Shown here piece by piece: positions 36,961 through 46,938 of a stretch of 64,000 bases of DNA. Source of the stretch: an uncultured Roseburia sp. (GTDB lineage Bacteria > Bacillota > Clostridia > Lachnospirales > Lachnospiraceae); assembly GCA_947246475.1 (NCBI GenBank), contig CAMXSH010000003.1, positions 1-64,000 on the forward strand, read 5' to 3'. The notes beneath the pieces were generated by a model. That model was not told where the DNA came from. It did not search any database and saw only the letters and a program-made list of their open reading frames with translations. The translations under genes and the position numbers were made by a program. Position 1 is the stretch's first letter. Every line of letters starts with the position of its first letter.

Positions 36961-39329
36961 AAGAGAAGCTGATCAGCGTCATTGTGCCGGCATACAATGT
37001 GGAAAAATATATCCGGCGGTGCCTGGATTCTCTTGTCAGCCAGACCTATGAGAATCTTGAGATCATTGTGGTAAATGACGGCAGTACAGACCAGACAGGG
37101 GAAATTATCGAAGAATATACAGAGCGCTACCCGGACAAGGTAATGTTGTACACCAGGGAAAACCAGGGACAGGCAGAGGCAAGGAATTTTGGGATATCCA
37201 AGGCTTCTGGAGAATATATCGGATTTGTGGACAGCGATGATTTTGTGAGTACAAAAATGTACGAGCTGATGTACCAGGAAGCAGAGGAACAGAACTGTGA
37301 TATGGTCACCTGTGGATACTATGGCTGCGACGAAGTAACCGGGGAGATCACGGTGTATCAGACCGGGTATAAGGGAGAATTCAACCAGAATATCTATGAC
37401 AATCCTATGCTCCTACGCATCAATTCCCCCTATCCATGGAACAAACTCTACACCAGGGAACTGCTGGAACGGAGTGGTTTTTCCTTTCGCAAGGGGATCA
37501 TATTTGAGGATCTTTGCGCCATTTTTCCACTATTTATGGATGCGAAGAAAGTGGGCAGGGTACATGAAAAGCTGTATTATTACATCAAAGGGAGAAAAGG
37601 AGGCACCATCAGTACTTTTAATGAAAAGCATGGGCAGATCATCGATGCCCTGCAGATTATGAATGATGCCTACCAGCAGCGGGGGATGTTTGAACGGTTT
37701 TACGACACCCTCCTTTTTTTCAATCTCCGCCATATCTATGCCCGCTTTGACGAGATGCAGAATTATGATGATATCATTTTTAAGCGGGAATTTAAAAAAC
37801 GGGCCTTTGCGCTTCTGGACCAGTATTTTCCAGGATGGAGAGATACCGAAGAATATGCGGCTCTGGATACATCGGAGGGAAAAGAGGGGATGAAGGCAGA
37901 GAAGACGGCAGAGGAGAAAGCGGAGAAAAACGCAGACAAGAAAGTAAGTAAGAAAGAATATAAGAAAAAGAAGCGGTCAGAACGCTATGAGGAGCTGACA
38001 GCAGAACGGGATATCGAAAAAACTACAGTGTTAGTAGAGTGCTATCACGGAAATGATCTGCGGGGAATGGGGTATTATATCGCCATGGATCTGGCAGAAC
38101 ATCCTGAATATAAGGTATATGTGGCAGCGGCGGACTTAGGGAAGGTTTGTTCCTTTTCCCAGACCTTTTCCTCCCTGGTCCGATATGTAGATATGAATTC
38201 CGAACATTATCTGGAACTTCTGGCGACAGCAAAGTATTTGATTAATAATCGGTCATTTCCAGGATTTTTCAGGAAAAGAAAGGAACAACGCCTGATTTTT
38301 ACAGATTTTCTTCCCTCTCTGGCAGCCCAGGGTACGGAGGTGGTCTGCGATGCCAGGAATATCCAGGGGATACAACTCAGTCTGGCACAGTCAGATAAGA
38401 TTTTGTTTCCACAAGAATTGAAAGAGCAGTTCATCCCACTGCTGGAAAAGTATAACATGGCGGAGATCTGCCGGGATAAGGGCTGCTTCTTTATGACAAG
38501 GGCATTGCTGCATTCGGGACAGAGAGAGGAGGATGGCACGGTGCGGGTGGCATACATGCCATCTGTGAGAGAATTCCCAGGATTGAAGGACAGCAAAAAT
38601 TATCTGTTCCTGAGCAGTCTGAGAAAGAAACTGACGGAACTGGATGAAAGGCTGGAGGAGGGAAGGAAGATCCTCTTCTGTTTTCCAAGGATCATCCGGC
38701 GCCGGTTCCGGGAAAATATCTGGAAGCATATCGAATTTTTCCCGGAAAACCAGGAACCTTTGGAAGTTCTTGCGGGATGCCATGCCCTGGTGGGAGAATA
38801 TGGAGAAGAGATGTTTGTGATGAAGGCTCTGGGAAGGCCGGTATGCCAGTTTGTGGACGACCAGACCGATATGGCATGGCGATATGGACTGGACAGCCAG
38901 GGAGAGGATCATGGTTTCCCCGTTTTCGATAAGCCAGAGAAAGTGGCGGAGTGGATCAACGGACTAGACAGAGAAGCGGTGAACATCGGAGATATATGTC
39001 TTGGCTGGCGGCAGACGCTGGAAGAATTTAAAAGAGGGAAAAACCACAGGCTGGGGCGGGCTGTGGTCTATATGCCGGCATTTACTAACCGGAAAGAATT
39101 TTTGCAGTACATGCAGGGACAGGATACAAAGCGCAGTGTGTTTTTTATTCAAAAAGAAGCCTTCAGTGATGCACTGGCGGCATGGATTCGGGAATATGGC
39201 GGCATCCGCTATATGGTCATTATCCAGAGTATCGTTGTGAGCAAAAATGAGAGCAGACTGATCAAATACCATATTACCACGAAAGATAAGCTCCGGGAGA
39301 AGAGAGACCGCCAGAGGTATCTGGGCTAG
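36957..39329 (+). CDS. Family 2 glycosyltransferase fused through a K/E-rich linker to a degenerate glycerophosphotransferase-like domain
   Basis: LISVIVPAYNVEKYIRRCLDSLVSQTYENLEIIVVNDGSTD; linker EKTAEEKAEKNADKKVSKKEYKKKKR; C-terminal LATAKYLINNRSFPGFFRKRKEQRLIF. Confidence 0.82.
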   Translation: MKEKLISVIVPAYNVEKYIRRCLDSLVSQTYENLEIIVVNDGSTDQTGEIIEEYTERYPDKVMLYTRENQGQAEARNFGISKASGEYIGFVDSDDFVSTKMYELMYQEAEEQNCDMVTCGYYGCDEVTGEITVYQTGYKGEFNQNIYDNPMLLRINSPYPWNKLYTRELLERSGFSFRKGIIFEDLCAIFPLFMDAKKVGRVHEKLYYYIKGRKGGTISTFNEKHGQIIDALQIMNDAYQQRGMFERFYDTLLFFNLRHIYARFDEMQNYDDIIFKREFKKRAFALLDQYFPGWRDTEEYAALDTSEGKEGMKAEKTAEEKAEKNADKKVSKKEYKKKKRSERYEELTAERDIEKTTVLVECYHGNDLRGMGYYIAMDLAEHPEYKVYVAAADLGKVCSFSQTFSSLVRYVDMNSEHYLELLATAKYLINNRSFPGFFRKRKEQRLIFTDFLPSLAAQGTEVVCDARNIQGIQLSLAQSDKILFPQELKEQFIPLLEKYNMAEICRDKGCFFMTRALLHSGQREEDGTVRVAYMPSVREFPGLKDSKNYLFLSSLRKKLTELDERLEEGRKILFCFPRIIRRRFRENIWKHIEFFPENQEPLEVLAGCHALVGEYGEEMFVMKALGRPVCQFVDDQTDMAWRYGLDSQGEDHGFPVFDKPEKVAEWINGLDREAVNIGDICLGWRQTLEEFKRGKNHRLGRAVVYMPAFTNRKEFLQYMQGQDTKRSVFFIQKEAFSDALAAWIREYGGIRYMVIIQSIVVSKNESRLIKYHITTKDKLREKRDRQRYLG

Positions 39330-39368
39330 TATACCAGACAGCATTGAAAGGATGGTTAAGTTTATCGT

Positions 39369-42050
39369 ATGAGCAGAAGAAAATGTTTTTTGAAATATAC
39401 TCTGTTGTTCCTTGTGGTTTTTGCGGGAGCATTTCTTGCATTTTTCATCCGGGGAAAGAGTTTTGTCTGGAAGAGCGATGGTTTTCGTCAGTATTATCCC
39501 GCTCTGCGGTATCTGATCTCCTATTACCGGGAATTGGTTTCTGGTGTTCTCAGTGGGGAGTCTGCGTTTCCCATGTTGGACTATACCATCGGCCAGGGGG
39601 AAGATATCATCACCACTTTTGCCAATTATGGACTGGGGGATCCTCTGGTATTTCTGGCGGCCCTGCTGCCCTCCAGGGGGCAGTGGACCGAATATGTCTA
39701 TGGCTTTTTGACCGGGCTGCGGTTGTATCTGTCGGGAGCTGCTTTTCTCGTGTACTGTGAAGGAATGAAACTACAGCGCCCTTTCAGTGTGTATGGGGCA
39801 TTGGTTTACTGCTTTTGCGGTTTTGCCTTGTGGTCGGTGAAGGATCCCTTTTTTTTGAATGCCATGATTTATCTGCCGCTGGTATTTCTCGGACTGGAGA
39901 AAGCAATGCGCCGCCAGCCTCCTCTTATGCTGATATTCAGCGTGTTTTTTAGTATTGTCAGCGGGTATTATTTCTTTTACATGACTGTGATCGCTGGTGT
40001 GTGTTATTTTGCTGCCCGGAGCTTTTTGCGCCACGGCAGGGATATAAAAGCTGTCTGGAAGGAGGGGCTGCGCTGTCTTATGGCGTCAGCCGGCGGTGTT
40101 CTTCTGTCAGGTGTGCTGTTTGTGCCCTGCATCTTTGGATATCTGGAGAGCAGCCGGGGAGAGGCATATGTATCAGCTTCTTCGCTGCTATTCTATCCAT
40201 TGGAATACTACAAGAATATGTTTTTACATTTTATCAGCGTAACAGAAAATGATGATGCTGGGGCGGTGGGATATTTTTCTATGGCAGTAGTTTTGCTGCT
40301 TTCCTGTGGGCTGCTCCTGATACGCAAGGAAAAGAAGTACCGGACGCTGAAAGTCTGTGTGATCCTTAGTATCCTGGCAGTGGCATCGCCCCTTGCGGGA
40401 TATGCATTCAATGGATTTGGTTATATTACCAACCGTTTTATGTTTATCCCGGCTTTTTTGCTGTCTCTGGTATTTGTCCTGACGATGCCCTCTCTGCTGT
40501 GTCTGGAGCGCAGGGATAAGAAAAAACTTATTTTAGTGTGCGGCTGTTATGTCATCCTCTGCTGCCTGCTGACGAGCAGGGAGGGCATCTGGCATACCAG
40601 CAGTATGATCCTGCTTTTGGGACTGACCCTGGCAGCGCTCTTTCTGATCCGTCAGAAGAGGTGGAGGGAGCGTGCGCTGTGTGGGGTGATTCTGCTGAAT
40701 CTTATCGTGAATGGAAATCTGATGTATGGGACAATGGGAACTGCCATGTCGGATGCCTATATGGACGCCGGAAGTGTGAAGGAGGCCTATGAGAACGAGG
40801 GGGTCAAGGCGGTGGCAGAGGACCTGGCTTCGCTGGAGCGTATTGATGTGATGACAGATCAGGGAGAGAACCCGAACCGTTCGGTGGCGGGGGCTCCCCA
40901 GTCCTACAATGGCATTTCTGTCTACTACAGCGTGATCAGTTCTGGATATTCCTCCTGTATGAAGTCTATGGAAAATACTCCGGATCTGATGTTTACCCAT
41001 CGGCTGCTCGGCAATGACGGCAGAAGCATATTGGAAAATCTGGCAAACGTACATTATGTAGTGAGCGGGGCGGCGTCCTCTGTGCCCTATGGTTTTTCTC
41101 TGTACCGGGATTGTGGAAAAGGGGAAAAGGTGTATAAAAATGACAACAGGACTTCTATCGGCTATACCTATGATACCTTTGTGCCCGAAGCTGAATTTGA
41201 CAGTGCCGGGGTGCTGGACCGTCAAAATACGCTTCTCTCCGCTGCCGTTCCGGAAAGAGGGTCTGTTCTTGAGAGAGAAGCGGCAGAATCGGAAACTGTA
41301 AGAGAGGGGCAGATTCATCATGAATGGACATCACTTCCTTTTGAAATGTCTGATGTGAAGCATATGAAATGGCAGAACGGAAAGCTGAAAGTAAAGAAAA
41401 AGAATGGGACGTTCTCCATCACTTTCCAGCGGAAAAAAGATTGTGAATACTATCTTCGTCTGTCGGGGCTGGAGCTGCAGGATCCGGAACGGAATACCGC
41501 CTGGGCCAATGTCCGTCTGGGTGATGTGTCGAAAAATTTTCTGATCTCTGACCGGACCTATGACTTTTATTTCGGACGGAAAGATTATCTGGTGAATCTG
41601 GGAAGCCCATTGGAAGAGAAAGCAGGCCAGACTGAGACACTATCTTTCCGCATCAATGGTCCTGCTGCCTACTGTCTGGAAAATATCGAGCTGGCAGAGG
41701 TTCCCATGGAAGGGCTGGAACGGAAGGTGGCGGAGAGAAACCAGGAAAGCCTGCGCGGTGTGGAGATCAAGACGAACGGTCTGACGGGGAGTCTGGAGCT
41801 TTACCGGGAAAAGATTCTCTGTCTGGCGGTGCCTTATAAAAAGGGGTATACCCTTCTGGTGGACGGCAGGAAAACAGAGGCGGGCAGAGTGAATAAGATG
41901 TATCTGGGAGCCTTGATTTCAGAGGGAAAACATGATATTGAGCTCAGATACGTCACCCCCGGAATCCGGATGGGTGCAATATTGACGATTATAGGACTGA
42001 TCTATACGGTATTTTTGTGTATTTTGTATAAAAAACATTGTATAAAATAG
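39369..42050 (+). CDS. YfhO family membrane protein
   Basis: FVWKSDGFRQYYPALRYLISYYRE, multi-TM, SYNGISVYYSVISSGY, C-terminal VPYKKGYTLLVDGRKTEAGRVNKMYLGALISEGKHDIELRYVTPGIRMG. Confidence 0.87.
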   Translation: MSRRKCFLKYTLLFLVVFAGAFLAFFIRGKSFVWKSDGFRQYYPALRYLISYYRELVSGVLSGESAFPMLDYTIGQGEDIITTFANYGLGDPLVFLAALLPSRGQWTEYVYGFLTGLRLYLSGAAFLVYCEGMKLQRPFSVYGALVYCFCGFALWSVKDPFFLNAMIYLPLVFLGLEKAMRRQPPLMLIFSVFFSIVSGYYFFYMTVIAGVCYFAARSFLRHGRDIKAVWKEGLRCLMASAGGVLLSGVLFVPCIFGYLESSRGEAYVSASSLLFYPLEYYKNMFLHFISVTENDDAGAVGYFSMAVVLLLSCGLLLIRKEKKYRTLKVCVILSILAVASPLAGYAFNGFGYITNRFMFIPAFLLSLVFVLTMPSLLCLERRDKKKLILVCGCYVILCCLLTSREGIWHTSSMILLLGLTLAALFLIRQKRWRERALCGVILLNLIVNGNLMYGTMGTAMSDAYMDAGSVKEAYENEGVKAVAEDLASLERIDVMTDQGENPNRSVAGAPQSYNGISVYYSVISSGYSSCMKSMENTPDLMFTHRLLGNDGRSILENLANVHYVVSGAASSVPYGFSLYRDCGKGEKVYKNDNRTSIGYTYDTFVPEAEFDSAGVLDRQNTLLSAAVPERGSVLEREAAESETVREGQIHHEWTSLPFEMSDVKHMKWQNGKLKVKKKNGTFSITFQRKKDCEYYLRLSGLELQDPERNTAWANVRLGDVSKNFLISDRTYDFYFGRKDYLVNLGSPLEEKAGQTETLSFRINGPAAYCLENIELAEVPMEGLERKVAERNQESLRGVEIKTNGLTGSLELYREKILCLAVPYKKGYTLLVDGRKTEAGRVNKMYLGALISEGKHDIELRYVTPGIRMGAILTIIGLIYTVFLCILYKKHCIK

Positions 42051-42108
42051 CTTCTCATGGTATAATTTTATCATTAACGTATGATATGAAACAGAAAGGA
42101 GAAATACA

Positions 42109-42606
42109 TTGACACATCAGGAAATTGCAAAGCTGGATGAGATTCTGCAGGCACATGATTATAACAGCACGCTTCTGATCGCTATTATGCAGGAGATCCA
42201 GAAGGAATATCATTATCTTCCGGAGGAGGCGCTGGAGTACATATCAAAGAAGCTCAAGCTCAGCGAAGCAAAAATTTATGGGGTTGCCACATTCTATGAA
42301 AACTTTTCATTAGAACCAAAGGGAAAATATGTGATTAAGATCTGTGATGGGACGGCGTGCCATGTGCGGAAATCCGTTCCAATTCTGGAAGAATTTCGTA
42401 AAATTCTGGGAGTCAGCGAAGCAAAGCCTACGACGGATGATATGATGTTTACGGTGGAGACCGTGTCCTGTCTGGGAGCCTGTGGGCTGGCACCGGTATG
42501 TACGGTGAACGATGACGTTCATCCGGCGATGACACCGGAAAAAGCAAGGGATTTGATTCAGACACTAAAGGAGCAGGATAAGGAGGGGGCGGCAGATGAA
42601 GATTAA
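42109..42606 (+). CDS. hndA: NuoE-like [2Fe-2S] subunit of NAD(P)-linked [FeFe] hydrogenase (TTG start)
   Basis: KEYHYLPEEALEYISKKLKLSEAKIYGVATFYENFSLEPKGKYVIKICDGTACHVRKS, SCLGACGLAPVCTVND. Confidence 0.9.
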   Translation: MTHQEIAKLDEILQAHDYNSTLLIAIMQEIQKEYHYLPEEALEYISKKLKLSEAKIYGVATFYENFSLEPKGKYVIKICDGTACHVRKSVPILEEFRKILGVSEAKPTTDDMMFTVETVSCLGACGLAPVCTVNDDVHPAMTPEKARDLIQTLKEQDKEGAADED

Positions 42607-44485
42607 TACAAGAGAAGAGTTGATTGCAAAGCAGGAAGAGTATAAAGCCTCCCTGAACAGCCAGAAAAAACAGATTCTGATCTGTGCCGGTACAGGATGT
42701 GTGGCTGGAGGTTCTCTTGATATTTATGATAAAATGAAAGAGATTATTGAGGCGAAGGGACTGCGCTGCGCCCTGATTCTGGAGAAAGAACCTCATGACG
42801 AGAGCATTGGACTGAAGAAAAGCGGCTGCCATGGATTCTGTGAGATGGGACCGCTTCTTAGAATTGAGCCGATGGGATGGCTTTATCTGAAAGTCAAGGT
42901 AGAGGATTGTGAGGAGATCATTGAAAAGAGCATTGTAAATGATGAGGTGGTAGACCGCCTTGTATACAAAGATAAGACATTAAAATCCTATGTAAAACAG
43001 GAAGACATTCCATTTTATAAGCAGCAGACCCGGATCGCACTGGAATACTGCGGAAGGATCAATGCGGAGAGTATCGCAGAGTACATAGCACTGGGGGGAT
43101 ACAGTGCAGTGGCAAAAGCACTGTTTGACATGACGCCACAGCAGATTGTAGACGAAGTAAGTGAAGCATCTCTGAGAGGACGAGGCGGCGGAGGTTTTCC
43201 GGCTGGAAGAAAGTGGCAGCAGGTTCTGGATCAGGATGTGGATGAAAAATATATTGTTTGTAATGGAGACGAAGGAGACCCAGGAGCATTTATGGACCGC
43301 TCCATGATGGAGGGTGAACCCCACAGAGTGATCGAGGGCATGCTGATCGCTGCCATCGCTACCAATGCCCATCATGGTTATATTTACGTGCGTGCTGAGT
43401 ATCCTCTTGCGGTGGAGCGTCTGCAGACAGCCATCGACAAGGCGATGGACAAAGGTCTTCTCGGAAAAGACATCCTCGGTTCGGGATTTGACTTTGACCT
43501 GCATATCAGCCAGGGTGCCGGCGCTTTTGTCTGTGGTGAGGGAAGCGCCCTGACTACGTCCATTGAGGGAAACCGCGGCATGCCCCGCGTGAAGCCGCCC
43601 CGTACGGTAGAACATGGATTGTTTGACAAGCCCACGGTGCTGAACAATGTAGAGACCTTCTGTAATGTACCGCCGATTATCCTCAACGGTGCAGAATGGT
43701 ATAAAGGCTTTGGGCCCGAGAACAATCACGGTACGAAGGCTTTTGCCCTGACAGGAAATGTAAATAATACAGGATTGATCGAGGTACCGATGGGGACGAC
43801 GCTGCGGGAAGTTATCTTTGATATCGGCGGCGGTGTCAAAGGCGGTGAGTTTAAGGCAGTACAGATCGGCGGACCATCCGGAGGATGTCTGTGTATCAGT
43901 GCTACGGAGGACCACCTGGACATGAAGCTGGACTTTGATTCACTGAAAAAAGTGGGTGCCATGATCGGATCCGGTGGACTTGTTGTTATGAATGATAAGA
44001 GCTGTATGGTTGAGGTGGCGAGATTCTTTATGAATTTTACCCAGAATGAATCCTGTGGAAAATGTGTTCCATGTCGTGAGGGAACCAAGAGAATGCTGGA
44101 GCTTCTGACAGATATCACAGAGGGAAGAGGAACCATGGCTCATATAGAGCTTTTGGAGAAACTTTCTGACACGGTATCTGCGACTGCGCTGTGTGGTCTT
44201 GGAAAGACAGCGGCTTCGCCGGTTGTGAGTACACTGAAATATTTCAGGGACGAGTACCTTGCCCACGTAGCTGACAGAAAATGTCCGGCTGGACAGTGTA
44301 AGGCGCTTACCACACTCCAGATCGATCCGGAACTGTGTAAGGGCTGTACCAAATGTGCCAGAATGTGCCCAGTGGGAGCGATCAGCGGAACAGTGAAGGA
44401 ACCTCATGTCATTGATACGGCAAAATGTATCAAGTGTGGTGCATGTAAGGACGGCTGCAACTTTGGGGCAGTGAAAGAAGCGTAG
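42596..44485 (+). CDS. hndC: NuoF-like flavin/FeS subunit of [FeFe] hydrogenase
   Basis: LRGRGGGGFPAGRKW, CNGDEGDPGAFMDRSMMEG, ESCGKCVPCREGTKRM, C-terminal 2x[4Fe-4S] CKGCTKCARMCP/CIKCGACKDGC. Confidence 0.93.
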   Translation: MKINTREELIAKQEEYKASLNSQKKQILICAGTGCVAGGSLDIYDKMKEIIEAKGLRCALILEKEPHDESIGLKKSGCHGFCEMGPLLRIEPMGWLYLKVKVEDCEEIIEKSIVNDEVVDRLVYKDKTLKSYVKQEDIPFYKQQTRIALEYCGRINAESIAEYIALGGYSAVAKALFDMTPQQIVDEVSEASLRGRGGGGFPAGRKWQQVLDQDVDEKYIVCNGDEGDPGAFMDRSMMEGEPHRVIEGMLIAAIATNAHHGYIYVRAEYPLAVERLQTAIDKAMDKGLLGKDILGSGFDFDLHISQGAGAFVCGEGSALTTSIEGNRGMPRVKPPRTVEHGLFDKPTVLNNVETFCNVPPIILNGAEWYKGFGPENNHGTKAFALTGNVNNTGLIEVPMGTTLREVIFDIGGGVKGGEFKAVQIGGPSGGCLCISATEDHLDMKLDFDSLKKVGAMIGSGGLVVMNDKSCMVEVARFFMNFTQNESCGKCVPCREGTKRMLELLTDITEGRGTMAHIELLEKLSDTVSATALCGLGKTAASPVVSTLKYFRDEYLAHVADRKCPAGQCKALTTLQIDPELCKGCTKCARMCPVGAISGTVKEPHVIDTAKCIKCGACKDGCNFGAVKEA

Positions 44486-44538
44486 CTTCTAGCCTCGATT
44501 TTGGGGATGACCTTAAAGGATTCATGAAAGGAGAATTT

Positions 44539-46254
44539 ATGTCTAAAAAATACATGGTTATAGATGGAATCCGTACGGAATTTACGGATGAAAAGAATAT
44601 ATTGCAGGTAATCCGCAAGGCTGGCGTCCATGTACCTACCTTCTGTTATTATACAGATATGTCTATTTATGGTGCCTGCCGTATGTGCGTTGTGGAGGAT
44701 GAAAGAGGGGGGATCATCGCTTCCTGTTCCACTCCTCCCAAAGATAAAATGGTGATAAAAACAAATACATCCAAGCTCCATCAGCACAGGAAGATGATCC
44801 TGGAGCTTCTTCTGGCGTCCCACTGCCGTGACTGTACGGTATGTGAAAAGAACGGCAACTGCCGTCTCCAGATGCTGGCTGCCAGATTCCGGCTGACCAA
44901 TGTCCGATTTCCCAATACTCATCCGGACCGCTGCATCGATGACTCATCCCTTTCCATCGTGAGGGATCCGAGTAAATGTATCCTGTGCGGTGACTGTGTA
45001 AGGATGTGTAATGAGGTTCAGCACGTGGGTGCCATTGACTTTGCCCACCGCGGCGCCAATATGGTAGTAAGTCCTGCTTTTGGCAGGGATATTGTAGAGA
45101 CGGACTGTGTCAACTGCGGACAGTGCGCAGCAGTCTGCCCGACGGCAGCGATTACCATCAAAAATGATCTGAGAGAGGTGTGGCAGGCGCTGTATGCGCC
45201 GGATAAACGGGTGGTAGCCCAGATCGCACCAGCGGTCAGAGTGGCTATCGGTGAAGAATTTGGACTGCCGGCAGGGAAGAATTCTGTGGGTAAGATATTT
45301 ACCGCCCTTCGTATGCTGGGATTTGATACGGTATTTGATACCAGTTTCAGCGCAGACCTGACGGTTGTAGAGGAAGCTGGTGAACTGGTTTACAAGCTGG
45401 AGAATGGAGAAAAGAAATATCCTCTCGGCAATTCCATGCCCCTCTTTACCTCCTGCTGCCCGGCGTGGGTACGCTTTGTGGAAACCAAATATCCAGAGAT
45501 TCTTCCCTATGTATCTACCTGCAAATCTCCGATGGAGATGTTCGGGGCGGTGATCAAAGAGCATTATAAGCCGGCAGATCAGGAAGCCGGGGTAGAGACA
45601 ATCTCGGTAGCTGTTATGCCTTGTGTGGCAAAGAAATATGAGGCGGCGAGAGAAGAATTCAAGAGAGATAATGTACCGGATGTGGATTATGTCATAACTA
45701 CAAAGGAACTGATCCTGATGATCAAAGAGCTGGGTATCCAGTTTAATGAAATTGAGCCAAGCGCTCCGGATATGCCCTTTTCCATCAGTTCCGGCGCCGG
45801 CGTGATCTTTGGTGTGACCGGTGGTGTTATGGAGGCCGCCCTGCGTCATGTGGCAGAGCAGAACAACGAAGCCCTGAGGGAGATCGAGTATTCCGGGATC
45901 CGTGGCCTGGAAGGCACAAAGGTGGCAGAGGTTGAGATCGGTGGCAAGACTCTTCGGGTCGGTGTGGTAAATGGCCTTGGCAATGCGGAAAATCTGATCC
46001 AGAAGCTGCAGCGTGGCGAAGAAAAACTGGATTTTGTAGAGGTAATGGCTTGTCCTTATGGATGTATCGGCGGAGCCGGACAGCCATTCGGATATCAGAG
46101 CGTGAAGCAGGAACGCGCGACAGGTATGTATAAAGCCGATAAGTCTGCGATCATTAAACGGTCAGTAGAGAATCCTACACTTTTAAATATGTATGAGAAT
46201 GGTATGTTAAAAGACCGTGCCCATGAATTACTGCATGTGCACTACGGCAAATAA
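44539..46254 (+). CDS. hndD: [FeFe] hydrogenase catalytic subunit
   Basis: FTSCCPAWVRFVE, VAVMPCVAKKYEA, EVMACPYGCIGGAGQP (H-cluster), N-terminal [2Fe-2S] and ferredoxin domains. RBS aaaggagaa, ATG 44539. Confidence 0.96.
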   Translation: MSKKYMVIDGIRTEFTDEKNILQVIRKAGVHVPTFCYYTDMSIYGACRMCVVEDERGGIIASCSTPPKDKMVIKTNTSKLHQHRKMILELLLASHCRDCTVCEKNGNCRLQMLAARFRLTNVRFPNTHPDRCIDDSSLSIVRDPSKCILCGDCVRMCNEVQHVGAIDFAHRGANMVVSPAFGRDIVETDCVNCGQCAAVCPTAAITIKNDLREVWQALYAPDKRVVAQIAPAVRVAIGEEFGLPAGKNSVGKIFTALRMLGFDTVFDTSFSADLTVVEEAGELVYKLENGEKKYPLGNSMPLFTSCCPAWVRFVETKYPEILPYVSTCKSPMEMFGAVIKEHYKPADQEAGVETISVAVMPCVAKKYEAAREEFKRDNVPDVDYVITTKELILMIKELGIQFNEIEPSAPDMPFSISSGAGVIFGVTGGVMEAALRHVAEQNNEALREIEYSGIRGLEGTKVAEVEIGGKTLRVGVVNGLGNAENLIQKLQRGEEKLDFVEVMACPYGCIGGAGQPFGYQSVKQERATGMYKADKSAIIKRSVENPTLLNMYENGMLKDRAHELLHVHYGK

Positions 46255-46268
46255 ATCTTATAGACAGA

Positions 46269-46320
46269 CCTCAGTATCTGTAAGGAAAGAAAGTTTTCCA
46301 TACAGATACTGAGGCCTTGT
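46269..46320 (+). terminator. Terminator of hydrogenase operon
   Basis: cctcagtatctgta...tacagatactgagg-ccttgtttt. Confidence 0.85.
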
Positions 46321-46366
46321 TTTGAACTTGGGACCCGCCAAATATATGGCATTCATTTCACAAATT

Positions 46367-46753
46367 CTATCGTGTCATGTCATCTACCGCATCTTCTACG
46401 CCGTCTACGGTATCTTTCACACCTTTTCCTACGCCATCCACAGTGTCGTCTACAGCATCGCCTGCTTTGTCAAGGATATTGTCGTCGTTGTTGTCGTTGT
46501 TATCATTGACAGTTCCATCTTTGTTTCCATCGTTATTGTCATTGTTGGTGTCGCCGTCCATACCTGTGGTGTCAGTGTCGTCTGTGCCATTGTCAGAAGC
46601 GGCTGCCGGAGAAGCGGAAGGTTCTGGGCTCTCTGTAGCGGCTGCTGGAGAAGGGGATGCCGCTGCATCGTCATTTTTGCTGTTTCCGCATCCAGCCATA
46701 AGAAAGGCAGACAGACACATTGTAGCGGTTATCAGTAATATTTTTCGTTTCAT
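46367..46753 (-). CDS. Small low-complexity Asp/Asn-rich lipoprotein
   Basis: MKRKILLITATMCLSAFLMAGCGNSKNDD signal/lipobox, SPEPSASPAA linker, DGDTNNDNNDGNKDG..., GDAVDDTVDGVGKGVKDTVDGVEDAVDD. Confidence 0.7.
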   Translation of the reverse strand: MKRKILLITATMCLSAFLMAGCGNSKNDDAAASPSPAAATESPEPSASPAAASDNGTDDTDTTGMDGDTNNDNNDGNKDGTVNDNNDNNDDNILDKAGDAVDDTVDGVGKGVKDTVDGVEDAVDDMTR

Positions 46754-46938
46754 AGAGAAATTCCTCCTGTTTGAAATTCGACATCTTAGCACAATGGCGC
46801 CAGTACAGGGAAAATTTAGTAATCCAACTTAAATAAGCAATAGTGTTTTCCTGTCTTAGCCCAACGGTTCGGATTTGTGCCGGTGGGCTAGCTTGTGCTT
46901 CTGTCATGGATAGTATGGACAGAAGAAATTACTTTTAT

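Noticed and set aside
46322-46832. Val/Ser-rich plus-strand ORFs
   Set aside because: Arise from the complement of the low-complexity Asp/Asn lipoprotein gene.
46857-46890. tRNA-like sequence (ggttcgga)
   Set aside because: It is a simple hairpin tagcccaacgg/ccggtgggcta, with no cloverleaf.
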